Counted from the first letter of the stretch, positions 1-6,870 are shown. The stretch: 28,166 bases of DNA from Acidimicrobiia bacterium (GCA_030425785.1 JAUHYJ010000003.1:1-28166), one strand, 5' to 3'. Numbers and translations are program-made. Notes: a model not told the origin generated them from the sequence alone.

Positions 1-1
1 C

Positions 2-313
2 GACGCCGTGTGCATCCTCACCCACGACCCGAAGTTCGACGTGCCGGCGGTGCAGGGTGCGCTCGCGACCTCGGTCGGCTACATCGGCGTGATGGGGAGC
101 CGCACGACCCACGACAAGCGGCTCGAACGCCTCGCGGAGGCGGGCACGTCCGACCAGGCCGAACTCGACCGGCTGATGTCTCCGATCGGGCTCGACCTCG
201 GCGCTCGCACCCCCGAGGAGACGGCGATCTCGATCTGCGCCGAGATCATCGCTCGTCGGACGGGGCGTGCGGCGCCCTCGCTGCGCGACGGCGCCGGCCC
301 GATCCATTCCTGA
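2..313 (+). CDS. XdhC/CoxI-family molybdenum-hydroxylase maturation factor, C-terminal part (5' end outside window)
   Basis: The reading frame is open from the first bases, so the gene begins left of the window; the GTG at 8 is an internal Val. The visible 103 residues look like the C-terminal Rossmann-type domain of XdhC/CoxI proteins: a segment reading LTHDPKFDVPA, the VGYIGVMGSR turn, a following KRLERL helix, and the closing P-E-E-T-A-I-S-I-A-E-I region with the usual RRTGR tail. XdhC proteins bind molybdenum cofactor and help insert its mature form into xanthine dehydrogenase or CO-dehydrogenase-type enzymes in the cytoplasm. The MocA-like and CoxG-like genes at 1210-2504 fit the same pathway, although the NlpC gene on the other strand separates them. 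The missing N-terminus means XdhC and CoxI/CoxF subtypes cannot be told apart. Confidence 0.85.
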   Translation, partial: DAVCILTHDPKFDVPAVQGALATSVGYIGVMGSRTTHDKRLERLAEAGTSDQAELDRLMSPIGLDLGARTPEETAISICAEIIARRTGRAAPSLRDGAGPIHS

Positions 314-340
314 CCCGATCCGTCTCGGGATCGGCGAGCC

Positions 341-408
341 GTCGATCGCTCAGTCGTCGATCGCTCAGTCGTCGATCGCTCAGTCGTCGATCGCTCAGTC
401 GTCGATCG
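341..408. repeat. 15-bp tandem repeat, 4.5 copies, over the 3' end of the NlpC/P60 gene
   Basis: The unit GTCGATCGCTCAGTC occurs four times without change (341-355, 356-370, 371-385, 386-400), followed by an 8-bp partial copy (401-408). Unit length is a multiple of three. On the minus strand each unit reads Ala-Ile-Asp-Asp-stop in the frame of the NlpC/P60 gene, giving TGA codons at 395-397, 380-382, 365-367 and 350-352. Only the first is used. The array lies in the convergent gap between the XdhC and NlpC genes, and each unit holds the palindrome CGATCG. Confidence 0.95.
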
Positions 409-1039
409 CGGTGGCGTCGCTGAACCGACCCGCCCGGTCGGACACCTCGGCGACCTCGACCGTGCTGCCCGTGTTGCGGGCGTGCACCATCATCCCGGCA
501 CCCACGTACATCGAGATGTGACCGGGGTAGTACACCAGGTCGCCGGCGACGAGATCGGCCTCGTCGACCGGGGCGCCGGCGCGGATCTGGTCACCGCTGA
601 CGCGTGGCAGCTCGATCCCGGCCTCACCGAAGGCGTACAGCATCAGACCGGAGCAGTCGAAGCCGCCACCGGGCTCCGAGGCCATCGACCGGTACGGCAC
701 GCCGAGCTGCGACAGGGCGGAGAACAGCGCGACCTGACGTTGGTCGTCGATGCCGGCCCACTCGTCGACGAAGGTCGCGACCGGCAGGTCGAGCTCCCGG
801 GCGAGCGAGACGGCGGCGGCGTCACGTGCCCGCACGAACCGGACGTAGTGCACCGGTCGGTGCGTCGTGTCCCACCGGTCGAGTGCGTCGAGGGCGGTGG
901 CCGCATCGTCGGCGATGACCGCCGCGTCGGTCCGCGGCGACGCCTCGGAGGCGGCGGGGAGGAGGGAGACACCGGCGGTGACCGCAACGGCGATCACCAT
1001 GGCCAGACGCCTCGGGCGGGGTGCAGTGAGTGTGGTCAT
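395..1039 (-). CDS. Secreted NlpC/P60-family cysteine peptidase (peptidoglycan hydrolase)
   Basis: This 214-residue protein has a basic N-terminus, a hydrophobic core (about 13-30) and a likely signal-peptidase site near Ala-Ser-Glu-Ala-Ser (30-34), so it should be exported. Residues about 100-214 form an NlpC/P60 domain with the catalytic Cys in FDCSGL (Cys129), the His in GHISMYVG (His174) and a third polar position at His186 in MVHAR; the spacings of 45 and 12 resemble the E. coli Spr arrangement. The family usually cuts the D-gamma-Glu to diamino-acid bond in peptide stems. Residues 35-95 precede the domain, show no motif I recognise, and may be an adaptor. The ATG at 1039 gives a good signal peptide; no strong Shine-Dalgarno is visible. 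The last six residues and the stop lie in the tandem repeat, so unit number would not alter the protein. Confidence 0.9.
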   Translation of the reverse strand: MTTLTAPRPRRLAMVIAVAVTAGVSLLPAASEASPRTDAAVIADDAATALDALDRWDTTHRPVHYVRFVRARDAAAVSLARELDLPVATFVDEWAGIDDQRQVALFSALSQLGVPYRSMASEPGGGFDCSGLMLYAFGEAGIELPRVSGDQIRAGAPVDEADLVAGDLVYYPGHISMYVGAGMMVHARNTGSTVEVAEVSDRAGRFSDATAIDD

Positions 1040-1109
1040 GAGTGCTGCGAGGTCGCGTCGATTCCCAACGATTCGATGCGACGGATTGCGAAGTTATCGA
1101 CATACTTCC

Positions 1110-1154
1110 GTAACAAACAACGTCATCGTAGGATTTTTCGTCACGCTTTCGTCA
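1110..1154 (-). promoter_or_regulatory. Probable promoter region of the NlpC/P60 gene with a TGTTTGTTAC element
   Basis: This is a locally AT-rich patch in a GC-rich genome. On the minus strand TGACGA (1154-1149) and TACGAT (1130-1125) are 18 nt apart, giving a plausible -35/-10 pair and a leader of roughly 80 nt. Just downstream is TGTTTGTTAC (1119-1110), which resembles TGTGTGTTAC in the GlpR-like promoter at 27879-27888. The call rests on inspection only. Confidence 0.4.
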
Positions 1155-1195
1155 TGATCGACGAACCCGCTGCGGGCGCCGCAGCCCGCTCCGAG

Positions 1196-1201
1196 CAGAC
1201 T
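1196..1201 (+). promoter_or_regulatory. Possible leaderless -10 box (CAGACT) for the MocA-like gene
   Basis: CAGACT ends 8 nt before the ATG at 1210. The same hexamer precedes the crotonase-like gene at 6 nt, and TAnnnT boxes are similarly placed at several other starts. No Shine-Dalgarno is visible. The first base differs from TAnnnT, so the call is weak. Confidence 0.35.
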
Positions 1202-1209
1202 CGACACCC

Positions 1210-1845
1210 ATGAGCACCGCGTCGTACCCGGATCGCCGCAGCGCCGCACCCACGGTCGCGGTCGTGCTCGCGGCCGGCGCAGGCAGCCGGTTCGCGGGCG
1301 ACGATCACAAGCTGGCGGCCGACCTCGACGGCGAACCCGTCGCCACCCACGCGATCCGCGCCGCCCTCGCCGCCGGCATCGGCCCGGTCGTGGTGGTCAC
1401 CGGCGCGCACACGCCGTCGCTCGCCGCGTTCGCCACCGAGCTCGCCGACGGACGGCTCGCCACCGTCCACAACCCGCGCTGGGCCGACGGGCAGGCCACG
1501 TCGCTCCAGGTGGCGATCGCCGAGGCCGAGCGCCGCCGCGCCCATGCGATCGTCGTCGGCCTGGCCGACCAACCCTTCATCACGTCGGCCGCATGGAGCG
1601 CCGTGGCGGCGTCGAACTCGCCGATCGCGGTCGCCAGCTACGACATCGGACCGCGCAACCCGGTCCGCCTCCACCGGTCGGTCTGGCCACTGCTCCCGTC
1701 CGACGGCGACGAGGGCGCCCGGGCCGTCGTCAGATTGCGGCCCCAACTCGTCGAGCCGGTACCCTGCGAGGGGTCGCCCGCCGACATCGACACCCTGGAG
1801 GACCTGCGGACATGGCAGAACAGATCGTCAACGAATTCACCGTGA
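1210..1845 (+). CDS. MobA/MocA-like nucleotidyltransferase (probable molybdenum cofactor cytidylyltransferase)
   Basis: This 211-residue protein has a MobA-like NTP-transferase fold. The nucleotide-binding loop LAAGAGSRF is at 20-28, followed by a Lys in DDHK (34). Substrate-side motifs follow: HNPRWADGQATSL (about 87-99), GLADQPF (117-123, with Asp120 a likely metal ligand), and a closing DIDTLEDL. The family joins CTP or GTP to molybdopterin, and the DGQATSL and ADQP signatures favour the MocA branch that makes cytosine dinucleotide cofactor for CO-dehydrogenase and xanthine-dehydrogenase-type enzymes. The flanking XdhC and CoxG genes agree. Its 3' end overlaps the CoxG-like gene by 34 bp. 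Specificity for CTP over GTP is inferred. Confidence 0.8.
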   Translation: MSTASYPDRRSAAPTVAVVLAAGAGSRFAGDDHKLAADLDGEPVATHAIRAALAAGIGPVVVVTGAHTPSLAAFATELADGRLATVHNPRWADGQATSLQVAIAEAERRRAHAIVVGLADQPFITSAAWSAVAASNSPIAVASYDIGPRNPVRLHRSVWPLLPSDGDEGARAVVRLRPQLVEPVPCEGSPADIDTLEDLRTWQNRSSTNSP

Positions 1846-2504
1846 ACCGGCCCATCGACGAGGCCTGGCCGATCATCTGCGACGTCGAACGCATCGCTCC
1901 CTGCCTGCCGGGTGCACAGCTCGAAGAGATCGAGGGTGACGTCTACCGCGGTCGGGTCAAGGTCAAGCTCGGCGCGGTCACCGCCCAGTTCAAGGGAGAG
2001 GCGCAGTTCGTCGAGCGCGACGACGCGGCCCACACCGCCAAGCTGGCCGCCAAGGGTCGCGACACCGGCGGCCGCGGCAACGCCCAGGCCGACATCTACG
2101 CCGAGGCCGAGTCCCTGTCGCCGACCAGCACGAAGTGCACCGTCACCGCCGACCTGCACATCACCGGCAAGGTCGCCCAGTTCGGACGCGGCATCATGGG
2201 CGACGTCAGCAAGAAGCTGATGGATCAGTTCGCCGCCAACCTCAACACGATGCTCGACGAGCAGGGCCCCGAGACGGCTGCCCCCGAGCCGGCCCCGGCC
2301 GAGCCGGCCGCCGCCGAGGCACCGGCCGCCGCGGAGCCGGCGACCGAGGCTGCGCCCGACGAGCCGAAGGTCCGCAAGATCGACGGTCCCGCCGCCGAGC
2401 CGGTCGACCTCGCCGACATGGCGGGCGCCGCGGTGCTCAAGCGGGCCGTGCCGGTCGTCGCGATCCTCCTCCTGCTGCTGCTCCTGGTCCGCCGCCGGTC
2501 GTGA
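1812..2504 (+). CDS. coxG: CoxG-like SRPBCC protein with C-terminal membrane anchor
   Basis: Residues 1-150 form an SRPBCC/START-like hydrophobic-pocket domain with the CoxG pattern: an opening NEFTVNRPIDEAW, CLPGAQLEEIEGDVYRGRVKVKLG, and a helix with VAQFGRGIMGDVSKKLMDQFAANL. About 155-205 is an Ala/Pro/Glu-rich linker. The C-terminus has a short hydrophobic anchor (AVPVVAILLLLLLLV) ending in RRRS. CoxG proteins tether or serve aerobic MoCu CO dehydrogenase at the membrane, where electrons pass to quinone; a role in quinone handling is proposed for the family. The ATG at 1812 lies inside the MocA-like gene and gives the expected N-terminus. The stop overlaps the next GTG in a GTGA. The coxMSL genes are not in the window, so the partner could be another molybdenum hydroxylase. 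Confidence 0.82.
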   Translation: MAEQIVNEFTVNRPIDEAWPIICDVERIAPCLPGAQLEEIEGDVYRGRVKVKLGAVTAQFKGEAQFVERDDAAHTAKLAAKGRDTGGRGNAQADIYAEAESLSPTSTKCTVTADLHITGKVAQFGRGIMGDVSKKLMDQFAANLNTMLDEQGPETAAPEPAPAEPAAAEAPAAAEPATEAAPDEPKVRKIDGPAAEPVDLADMAGAAVLKRAVPVVAILLLLLLLVRRRS

Positions 2505-3421
2505 CCGTCTCCCCGGGCGACGCTGCTCGGGTGCGTGAACTGCTGGGGCGCGAGCCGCAGGGCGCCTACGAGATCGTGGTCCGCGACGATGCGGGTGACC
2601 CCGTCGTGCTCCGCAACGCGCCGCTCCTCGACGACGGCACGCCGATGCCCACCCGGTACTGGCTGGTCGGTCCCGACGAGATCCGTCGCGTCGGGCGGCT
2701 CGAATCGGCCGGCGGGGTCGATCGTGCCGAGGCCGAGGTCGACCCCGACGAGCTGGCCGCAGCCCACGACCGCTACGCCGCGGAGCGTGATGCCGACCTG
2801 CCCACCGACCACGACGGACCGCGCCCGAGCGGCGGCGTGGGCGGCACCCGAACCGGCGTCAAGTGCCTCCACGCGCACTGGGCCTGGCACCTCGCGGGCG
2901 GCGACGACCCCGTCGGACGGTGGATCGCGCGACAGCTCGACGCACTCCGGTGTGAGATCGGCGACGACCACCTGCGCGTCCGTTGGCACGCGGTCGACCA
3001 GTCACTGCCGGTCGGCGTCGTGGCGCTGTACGAGCGCTGGCTGGCCGACGACGACCCTCCCCGCCCGGCGTCGCTCACCAATGCGATCGGCGACGTCACC
3101 GACCATCTCGACGACATCGTTCGCGAGCATCCCGCCGTCGCCGACCGGCGCGAGGCCGTGATCGAGGGCCGGATCATGTGGTCGGTCGCCCGACTCGAGA
3201 CCGGTCTCGACCGGCCTGCCACCCCCTTCACCCTCGACCGCCCGACGGCCGAGGAGATCTTCCGGCTCGTGGCCACCGAGCGCCGCGCCGATCGCGCCCA
3301 CAATCCCGGACTACCGTCGTCCGACGTGGAGCACATCGTCGCCGCTCTCTGCATCGTCGTCGCGGTCATGCGCAAGCTCGGGCTCGCGCACGTCACCTTG
3401 CCCGGACCGGGCACCGCCTGA
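2501..3421 (+). CDS. DUF501 domain protein fused to a Ppx/GppA-like C-terminal half
   Basis: The protein has 306 residues from the GTG at 2501, which overlaps the CoxG stop (GTGA). The first 170 residues match DUF501: PVVLRNAPLLDDGTPMPTRYW, GGVDRAEAEVDP, RPSGGVGGTRTGVKCLHAH and WHLAGGDDPVGRW. From about 180 the sequence resembles the second half of exopolyphosphatase/GppA proteins: SLPVGVVALYERWL, a DHLDDIVREHP helix, then FTLDRPTAEEIFRLVATERRADRAHNPGLPSSDVEHIVAAL and MRKLGL. The Ppx N-terminal phosphate-binding half is absent, and the second-half Gly/Thr loop is replaced by VIEGRIMWSVARLE, so phosphatase activity is doubtful. DUF501 and ppx are often neighbours in actinobacteria, which may explain the fusion. 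The DUF501 function is unknown. Confidence 0.75.
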   Translation: MTVSPGDAARVRELLGREPQGAYEIVVRDDAGDPVVLRNAPLLDDGTPMPTRYWLVGPDEIRRVGRLESAGGVDRAEAEVDPDELAAAHDRYAAERDADLPTDHDGPRPSGGVGGTRTGVKCLHAHWAWHLAGGDDPVGRWIARQLDALRCEIGDDHLRVRWHAVDQSLPVGVVALYERWLADDDPPRPASLTNAIGDVTDHLDDIVREHPAVADRREAVIEGRIMWSVARLETGLDRPATPFTLDRPTAEEIFRLVATERRADRAHNPGLPSSDVEHIVAALCIVVAVMRKLGLAHVTLPGPGTA

Positions 3422-3435
3422 CGAGGGAGGCGCGA

Positions 3436-4071
3436 GTGGTCACACGTCACCCGTCCTCGCTGTTCCGCCGACACAGCGCGCCGCGCCTCTACGGCAAGCG
3501 GGTGATGCTCCGCCCGCTCGCCGCGAGCGACTTCCCCGCCTGGCGTGAGGTACGCGTCCGCAACGAGGACTGGCTCGTCCCGTGGGAACCCAAGCGCCCG
3601 GTCACGTCCCCCGATCCGACCCGGGAGCGGTCAGCGTTCGAGGCCCGCTGCGCGGCGCGAGAGCGCGAACGCCAGTCCGACCACGCCTACCCGTTCGGCG
3701 TGTTCGTCGATCAGCAGCTGGCCGGCGAGGTCAACATCAACAACATCGTGCGCGGTGCGTTGCAGTCGGGCACCGTCGGGTACTGGATCGATCAGGCCCG
3801 CGCCGGCCACGGCTACATCGCCGAGGCCGTCGCCGTCCTCATCCGGTACGCGTTCGACGACCTGATGCTGCACCGACTCGAGGTGTGCATCGTGCCGCGC
3901 AACACCAACAGCCGGCGGGTGATGGACAAGCTCGGGCTGCGCGACGAGGGACTCGCCGAGCGATTCTTGGAGATCAACGGCACGTGGGAGGACCACGTGC
4001 GTTACGCGATCACCGCCGAGGAATGGTCGGCCCGCCGCGACGAGCTGACCAGCCGGTGGCTGGACGCCTGA
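3436..4071 (+). CDS. GNAT N-acetyltransferase, RimJ/RimL type
   Basis: This 211-residue protein starts at a GTG with a strong Shine-Dalgarno (GAGGGAGG, 3423-3430, 5 nt away). The GNAT core shows LYGKRVMLRPLAASDFPAW at 19-37, the beta-strand segment FGVFVDQQLAGEVNINNI (about 88-105), YWIDQARAGHGYIAEAV with the acetyl-CoA loop R-A-G-H-G-Y (122-127), and the C-terminal HRLEVCIVPRNTNSRRVMDKLG. RimJ/RimL members acetylate ribosomal-protein N-termini, but many paralogs act on other amines, so the substrate is unknown. In many actinobacteria a RimJ-like gene lies between moaC and the glpR/sepX gene; here moaC and a GlpR-like gene are at the far end of the window. A GCCCG-AA-CGGGC hairpin (4106-4117) in the convergent gap may end transcription. 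Confidence 0.85.
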   Translation: MVTRHPSSLFRRHSAPRLYGKRVMLRPLAASDFPAWREVRVRNEDWLVPWEPKRPVTSPDPTRERSAFEARCAARERERQSDHAYPFGVFVDQQLAGEVNINNIVRGALQSGTVGYWIDQARAGHGYIAEAVAVLIRYAFDDLMLHRLEVCIVPRNTNSRRVMDKLGLRDEGLAERFLEINGTWEDHVRYAITAEEWSARRDELTSRWLDA

Positions 4072-4131
4072 CGGACACGTACGACGACGCGTCCGACGGC
4101 GGCCGGCCCGAACGGGCGGTGAACCGGCGGG

Positions 4132-4455
4132 TCAGGACTCGCCGGCGAGGCGGAAGGCCTCGGCCTTCTGCCGGCGCATCTCGGTGCGCCGCTTCCACAT
4201 CTTGGTCTTCCAGTGGCGACGGCTGCGGCGCTTCTGCTTCGCGAGCTTCTGCTTCGCGACCTCGCTGTCGTGATGATGGATGGGCTTCCACGCGGCGCCC
4301 GGCTCGTGCAGGTCCTCCGGGTCGAGGCCGGCACTCACCTCCTGCGCCACTTGATTGAGCTCGACATGGATCCGGTGCCGCTCGCTGTGTGCGTGGGCTC
4401 GCAGTTCCTGTTTGGGCGGCAACTGCACCTCGGTGGTGCGATGACGCTGGCTCAT
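4132..4455 (-). CDS. Small, very basic protein of unknown function
   Basis: I do not recognise the family. The 107-residue product starts at the ATG at 4455, preceded by a strong AGGAGG five nt upstream; an upstream extension to 4617 would be possible but has no such signal. The N-terminal half is polar and His-rich (RHRTTEVQLPPKQELRAHAH, then SERHRIHVELNQ). A Pro/Asp linker with KPIHHHDSE follows, and the C-terminal 35 residues are rich in Lys/Arg with Trp (KQKRRSRRHWKTKMWKRRTE) and look helical. There is no signal peptide or membrane segment. The charge pattern would suit nucleic-acid or ribosome binding, but that is inference. The gene is convergent with the acetyltransferase gene and has a leader hairpin at 4480-4505. 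Confidence 0.6.
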   Translation of the reverse strand: MSQRHRTTEVQLPPKQELRAHAHSERHRIHVELNQVAQEVSAGLDPEDLHEPGAAWKPIHHHDSEVAKQKLAKQKRRSRRHWKTKMWKRRTEMRRQKAEAFRLAGES

Positions 4456-4479
4456 GGCCACCTCCTGTGTGTGGTGTGC

Positions 4480-4505
4480 CGTGGGAGTGGGGTGTAGCTC
4501 CCACG
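4480..4505 (-). promoter_or_regulatory. Leader hairpin upstream of the small basic protein gene
   Basis: CGTGGGAG (4480-4487) and CTCCCACG (4498-4505) form a perfect 8-bp stem with a 10-nt loop. It lies about 15 nt upstream of the AGGAGG ribosome-binding site, where an RNA hairpin could affect translation or stability. A possible minus-strand promoter, TTCCCG (4541-4536) and TATGGT (4518-4513), is just upstream. I see no other feature in 4506-4640. Confidence 0.4.
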
Positions 4506-4640
4506 TGGCCTCACCATAGATGGCCGGTGAACACCCGGGAAAGGGACCTAGGTAACAGTTCTGTGCGATTTCGGCGCGGTCGCGATCGTGCTTGTGATCA
4601 CGTGCACGAGCGGCCACCCAGCGCGCATCGGGACACGATT

Positions 4641-4659
4641 CTGCGCGCCGAGCGCGCAG
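4641..4659 (-). terminator. Hairpin downstream of the crotonase-like gene
   Basis: CTGCGCGC (4641-4648), loop CGA, and GCGCGCAG (4652-4659) form a perfect 8-bp stem 26 nt past the stop of the minus-strand gene at 4685. There is no U-tract, so efficiency is uncertain, although such hairpins are common at gene ends in high-GC actinobacteria. Confidence 0.5.
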
Positions 4660-4684
4660 GATCGAACCTCCGCGACCGGGCGAC

Positions 4685-5458
4685 TCAGGACGAGCGCTTC
4701 GAGGAGATCTTCGCCTTGAGCGCCGCGATTCGCTCCTCGAACCAGGGCTGCTTCACCGTCCAGAGCTGGGGGTCGAACTCACGTTGCACCGCGTCGGGAT
4801 GGCTGTCGATGTCGGCCATGTCACGGATGGTCTGCTTCGTGAGGATGGCGAGCTCGCGCGGCGCCGTCGCGGCGCCCCGGGCGAACTCGTGCGCGGCGGT
4901 CATGAGCTCGTCGTCGGGTACGCACCGGTACGCCAGCCCGACCCGCTCGGCCTCGCGCCCGTCGAGCACCTGACTGAACACGACCGCCGCCATCGCAGCC
5001 TGGGGCCCGACGATCCGGCGCTGCATCCACGTGTGGCCACCGCCGGGGTGCAGCCCGATCTGGAGGAAGCGGGTGTCGAACCGGGCGCGCTCGGCGGCGA
5101 GTCGGACGTCGCACCCGAGGGCGAGATTCATCCCCGCCCCGACGGCGGGGCCGTTGACCGCCGCCAGCGTGGGCAGCGTGCTGCGCGCGATCCGCAGGAA
5201 GCCCTCGTAGACGTTGCCGAGGCTCTCGCGCGTCGCGGTCTGGAGGTTGCCGAGGTTCGCACCGGCGCAGAAGGCGGTGCCGGCGCCGGTGACGACGACG
5301 GCACCGACCGACTCGTCGGCCTCGAACGCGTCCATCGCCTCGACGATCGCATCGACCATCGGCGCGGTCATGGTGTTGCGTTCGTCGGGGTTGTTGAGCG
5401 TGAGCGTGGCGACGCCCTCGGTGATGTTCGTGAGCACGATCGACTGGTCATCCGACAT
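4685..5458 (-). CDS. Enoyl-CoA hydratase/isomerase-family (crotonase-fold) protein without both classical catalytic Glu
   Basis: The 257-residue length is normal for the family. The two oxyanion-hole segments are present: AFCAGANLGNL (62-72) and GPAVGAGMNLALGCDVRLA (103-121), which would bind an acyl-CoA thioester. By alignment to rat mitochondrial hydratase, Glu144 corresponds to Asn111 in GMNLA and Glu164 to Phe131 in FDTRFLQIG. The protein therefore keeps the fold and CoA site but not the usual hydration machinery; it could be an isomerase, a hydrolase, or use another residue. The gene has no Shine-Dalgarno; CAGACT lies 6 nt before the ATG. It is divergent from the BMP lipoprotein operon. 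CoA binding is well supported, the reaction is not. Confidence 0.85.
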   Translation of the reverse strand: MSDDQSIVLTNITEGVATLTLNNPDERNTMTAPMVDAIVEAMDAFEADESVGAVVVTGAGTAFCAGANLGNLQTATRESLGNVYEGFLRIARSTLPTLAAVNGPAVGAGMNLALGCDVRLAAERARFDTRFLQIGLHPGGGHTWMQRRIVGPQAAMAAVVFSQVLDGREAERVGLAYRCVPDDELMTAAHEFARGAATAPRELAILTKQTIRDMADIDSHPDAVQREFDPQLWTVKQPWFEERIAALKAKISSKRSS

Positions 5459-5464
5459 GGGGTC

Positions 5465-5470
5465 AGTCTG
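5465..5470 (-). promoter_or_regulatory. Possible leaderless -10 box (CAGACT) for the crotonase-like gene
   Basis: CAGACT on the minus strand is 6 nt before the ATG at 5458, the spacing expected if transcription starts at the start codon. The first base departs from TAnnnT, and there is no Shine-Dalgarno. Confidence 0.4.
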
Positions 5471-5562
5471 GCAAATTCCCGGTGTCGAGCGGGTCGTCGG
5501 AACCCGCGTCGACGACGGCGAGCGAACCGCGCCGACGGGCCAGATCGGGCCGAACCGCGCGG

Positions 5563-5568
5563 TAGCCT
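5563..5568 (+). promoter_or_regulatory. Probable -10 box (TAGCCT) of the BMP/ABC nucleoside-transport operon
   Basis: TAGCCT lies 57 nt before the lipoprotein ATG at 5626. Transcription starting about 5575 would give a leader of about 50 nt holding the AAGGGGGAG ribosome-binding site. The leader is too short for a purine riboswitch and I see no conserved aptamer. No clear -35 is visible. Confidence 0.4.
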
Positions 5569-5625
5569 TGCCGGGTTCACGTGAACACTCAGCAACACTC
5601 TCATGTCCCGATGAAGGGGGAGACC

Positions 5626-6831
5626 ATGATCAGAAGCAAGCGACTGCTTGCCGCCGGTATCGCGGCGTCACTCGTCCTCGCCGCCTGTGGTGGCGACGAC
5701 GACGACACCACGTCCGACGACGAACCCGCTGCGGCCGACGAGCCCGCCACCGACGAGCCAGCCACCGACGAGCCCGCCACCGACGAGCCCGCGACCGACG
5801 AGCCCGCCGACGCCGACGAGCCGGCCACCGACGAGCCGGCCGGCGAGCCGATGGAATCGTTCAACGTCGGTCTGACGTTCGACATCGGTGGCCGCGGCGA
5901 CCAGTCGTTCAACGACTCGGCCGCCGAGGGCATCGACCGCGCCGTCGAAGAGCTCGGCATCACGTTCAGCGAGGCCGAGCCCAACGCCGACGGATCGAAC
6001 CGCGCCGAGCTCCTCCAGCTCCAGGCGGACTCGAGCGCACTCGTGATCGGTGTCGGGTTCCTCTTCGCCGGTGACGTCGCCGCGGTCGCGGCCGAGAACC
6101 CCGACACGAACTTCGCCGTCGTCGACGACGCCATGCTCGACTTCGACAACGGCGGCGTGCCGATCTGCGACAACTGCGCAGGCCTGACCTTCGCCGAGGA
6201 GCAGGGTTCGTTCCTCGTCGGTGTCGCGGCGGCGCTCAACAGCGAGACCGGCACGCTCGGCTTCATCGGCGGCGTCGGTGGCTTCGGTCTGATCGAGAAG
6301 TTCGAGGCCGGGTTCGAGGCGGGCGCCAAGGCCGTCAACCCCGACATCACGATCATCCCGCAGTACATCACCGAGGCTCCGGACTTCGACGGCTTCTTCG
6401 CCGCCGACCGCGCCAAGGAGATCGCGCTCGCCATGTACGACCAGGGCGCCGACGTGATCTACCACGCGGCCGGTGGTTCCGGTGCCGGCCTCTTCGAGGC
6501 CGCCAAGGAGCAGAGCGAGGCCAGCGGTTCGAAGGTGTGGGCGATCGGTGTCGACTCCGACCAGTACTTCACCTCGAGCGAAGAGGTTCGCGACTACATC
6601 CTGACCTCGATGCTCAAGCGCGTCGACAACGCCGTGTTCGAGATCACGAAGGCCCAGCAGGAGGGCTCCTTCGCCGCCGGCAACACGGTCTACGACCTCT
6701 CGGTCGACGGCGTCGGCTACTCGACGTCGGGTGACTTCCTCACCGCCGACCAGATCGCGACGATCGACGACTACAAGCAGCAGATCATCGACGGCGCCAT
6801 CGAGGTGCCGACGGTGCCCGAGGGCGCATGA
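5626..6831 (+). CDS. BMP-family lipoprotein, probable nucleoside-binding component of an ABC importer
   Basis: The 401-residue product starts at ATG 5626 with a strong AAGGGGGAG site; an upstream GTG at 5581 in the same frame would only add residues before the signal peptide. Residues 1-21 are a lipoprotein signal with lipobox LAAC (Cys21). About 22-75 is an acidic linker with ATDEP repeats. The remainder is a BmpA/Med/PnrA-type periplasmic-binding fold: GLTFDIGGRGDQSFNDSAAEG, a Val-rich strand ending in AGDVAAVAAENPDTNFAVVD, FAEEQGSFLVGVAAAL, GFIGGVGG, and ADVIYHAAGGSGAGLFEAA. BMP proteins capture purine nucleosides outside the membrane. Hairpins at 6849-6914 separate it from the ATPase gene. 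Adjacent deaminase genes support nucleosides as cargo, but exact specificity is not readable. Confidence 0.9.
   Translation: MIRSKRLLAAGIAASLVLAACGGDDDDTTSDDEPAAADEPATDEPATDEPATDEPATDEPADADEPATDEPAGEPMESFNVGLTFDIGGRGDQSFNDSAAEGIDRAVEELGITFSEAEPNADGSNRAELLQLQADSSALVIGVGFLFAGDVAAVAAENPDTNFAVVDDAMLDFDNGGVPICDNCAGLTFAEEQGSFLVGVAAALNSETGTLGFIGGVGGFGLIEKFEAGFEAGAKAVNPDITIIPQYITEAPDFDGFFAADRAKEIALAMYDQGADVIYHAAGGSGAGLFEAAKEQSEASGSKVWAIGVDSDQYFTSSEEVRDYILTSMLKRVDNAVFEITKAQQEGSFAAGNTVYDLSVDGVGYSTSGDFLTADQIATIDDYKQQIIDGAIEVPTVPEGA
5746..5805 (+). repeat. Coding 15-bp tandem repeat, four ATDEP units in the lipoprotein linker
   Basis: Four consecutive 15-bp units at 5746, 5761, 5776 and 5791 encode Ala-Thr-Asp-Glu-Pro, with a further ATDEP after an ADADEP interruption. 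Units differ by third-position changes (GAGCCA/GAGCCC, GCCACC/GCGACC). The acidic stretch tethers the binding domain to the lipid anchor; copy number would change tether length in frame. Confidence 0.9.
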
Positions 6832-6848
6832 TCCGTTGATATCACGCT

Positions 6849-6870
6849 GACCCGGGCCCGACCCCGGGTC
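6849..6870 (+). terminator. First hairpin after the lipoprotein gene
   Basis: GACCCGGG (6849-6856) and CCCGGGTC (6863-6870) form a perfect 8-bp stem with a 6-nt loop, 18 nt past the lipoprotein stop. It may protect the upstream mRNA end or weaken read-through. Confidence 0.5.

Noticed and set aside
395..397. Selenocysteine or programmed read-through at the repeated TGA codons
   Set aside because: The NlpC/P60 domain is complete before the stop and each unit presents another TGA; no selenocysteine-insertion structure is evident.
341..408. CRISPR-like array
   Set aside because: Units are 15 bp and directly adjacent with no spacers, and no cas genes are nearby.
2135..2500. N-terminal extension of the DUF501 protein across the CoxG gene
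   Set aside because: Its translation in this part is Arg/Gly-rich shadow sequence of CoxG; the GTG at 2501 in a GTGA overlap begins directly before DUF501 homology.
5569..5625. Purine riboswitch upstream of the nucleoside-binding lipoprotein
   Set aside because: The leader is about 50 nt, too short for an aptamer plus expression platform, and lacks the conserved purine-aptamer loops.
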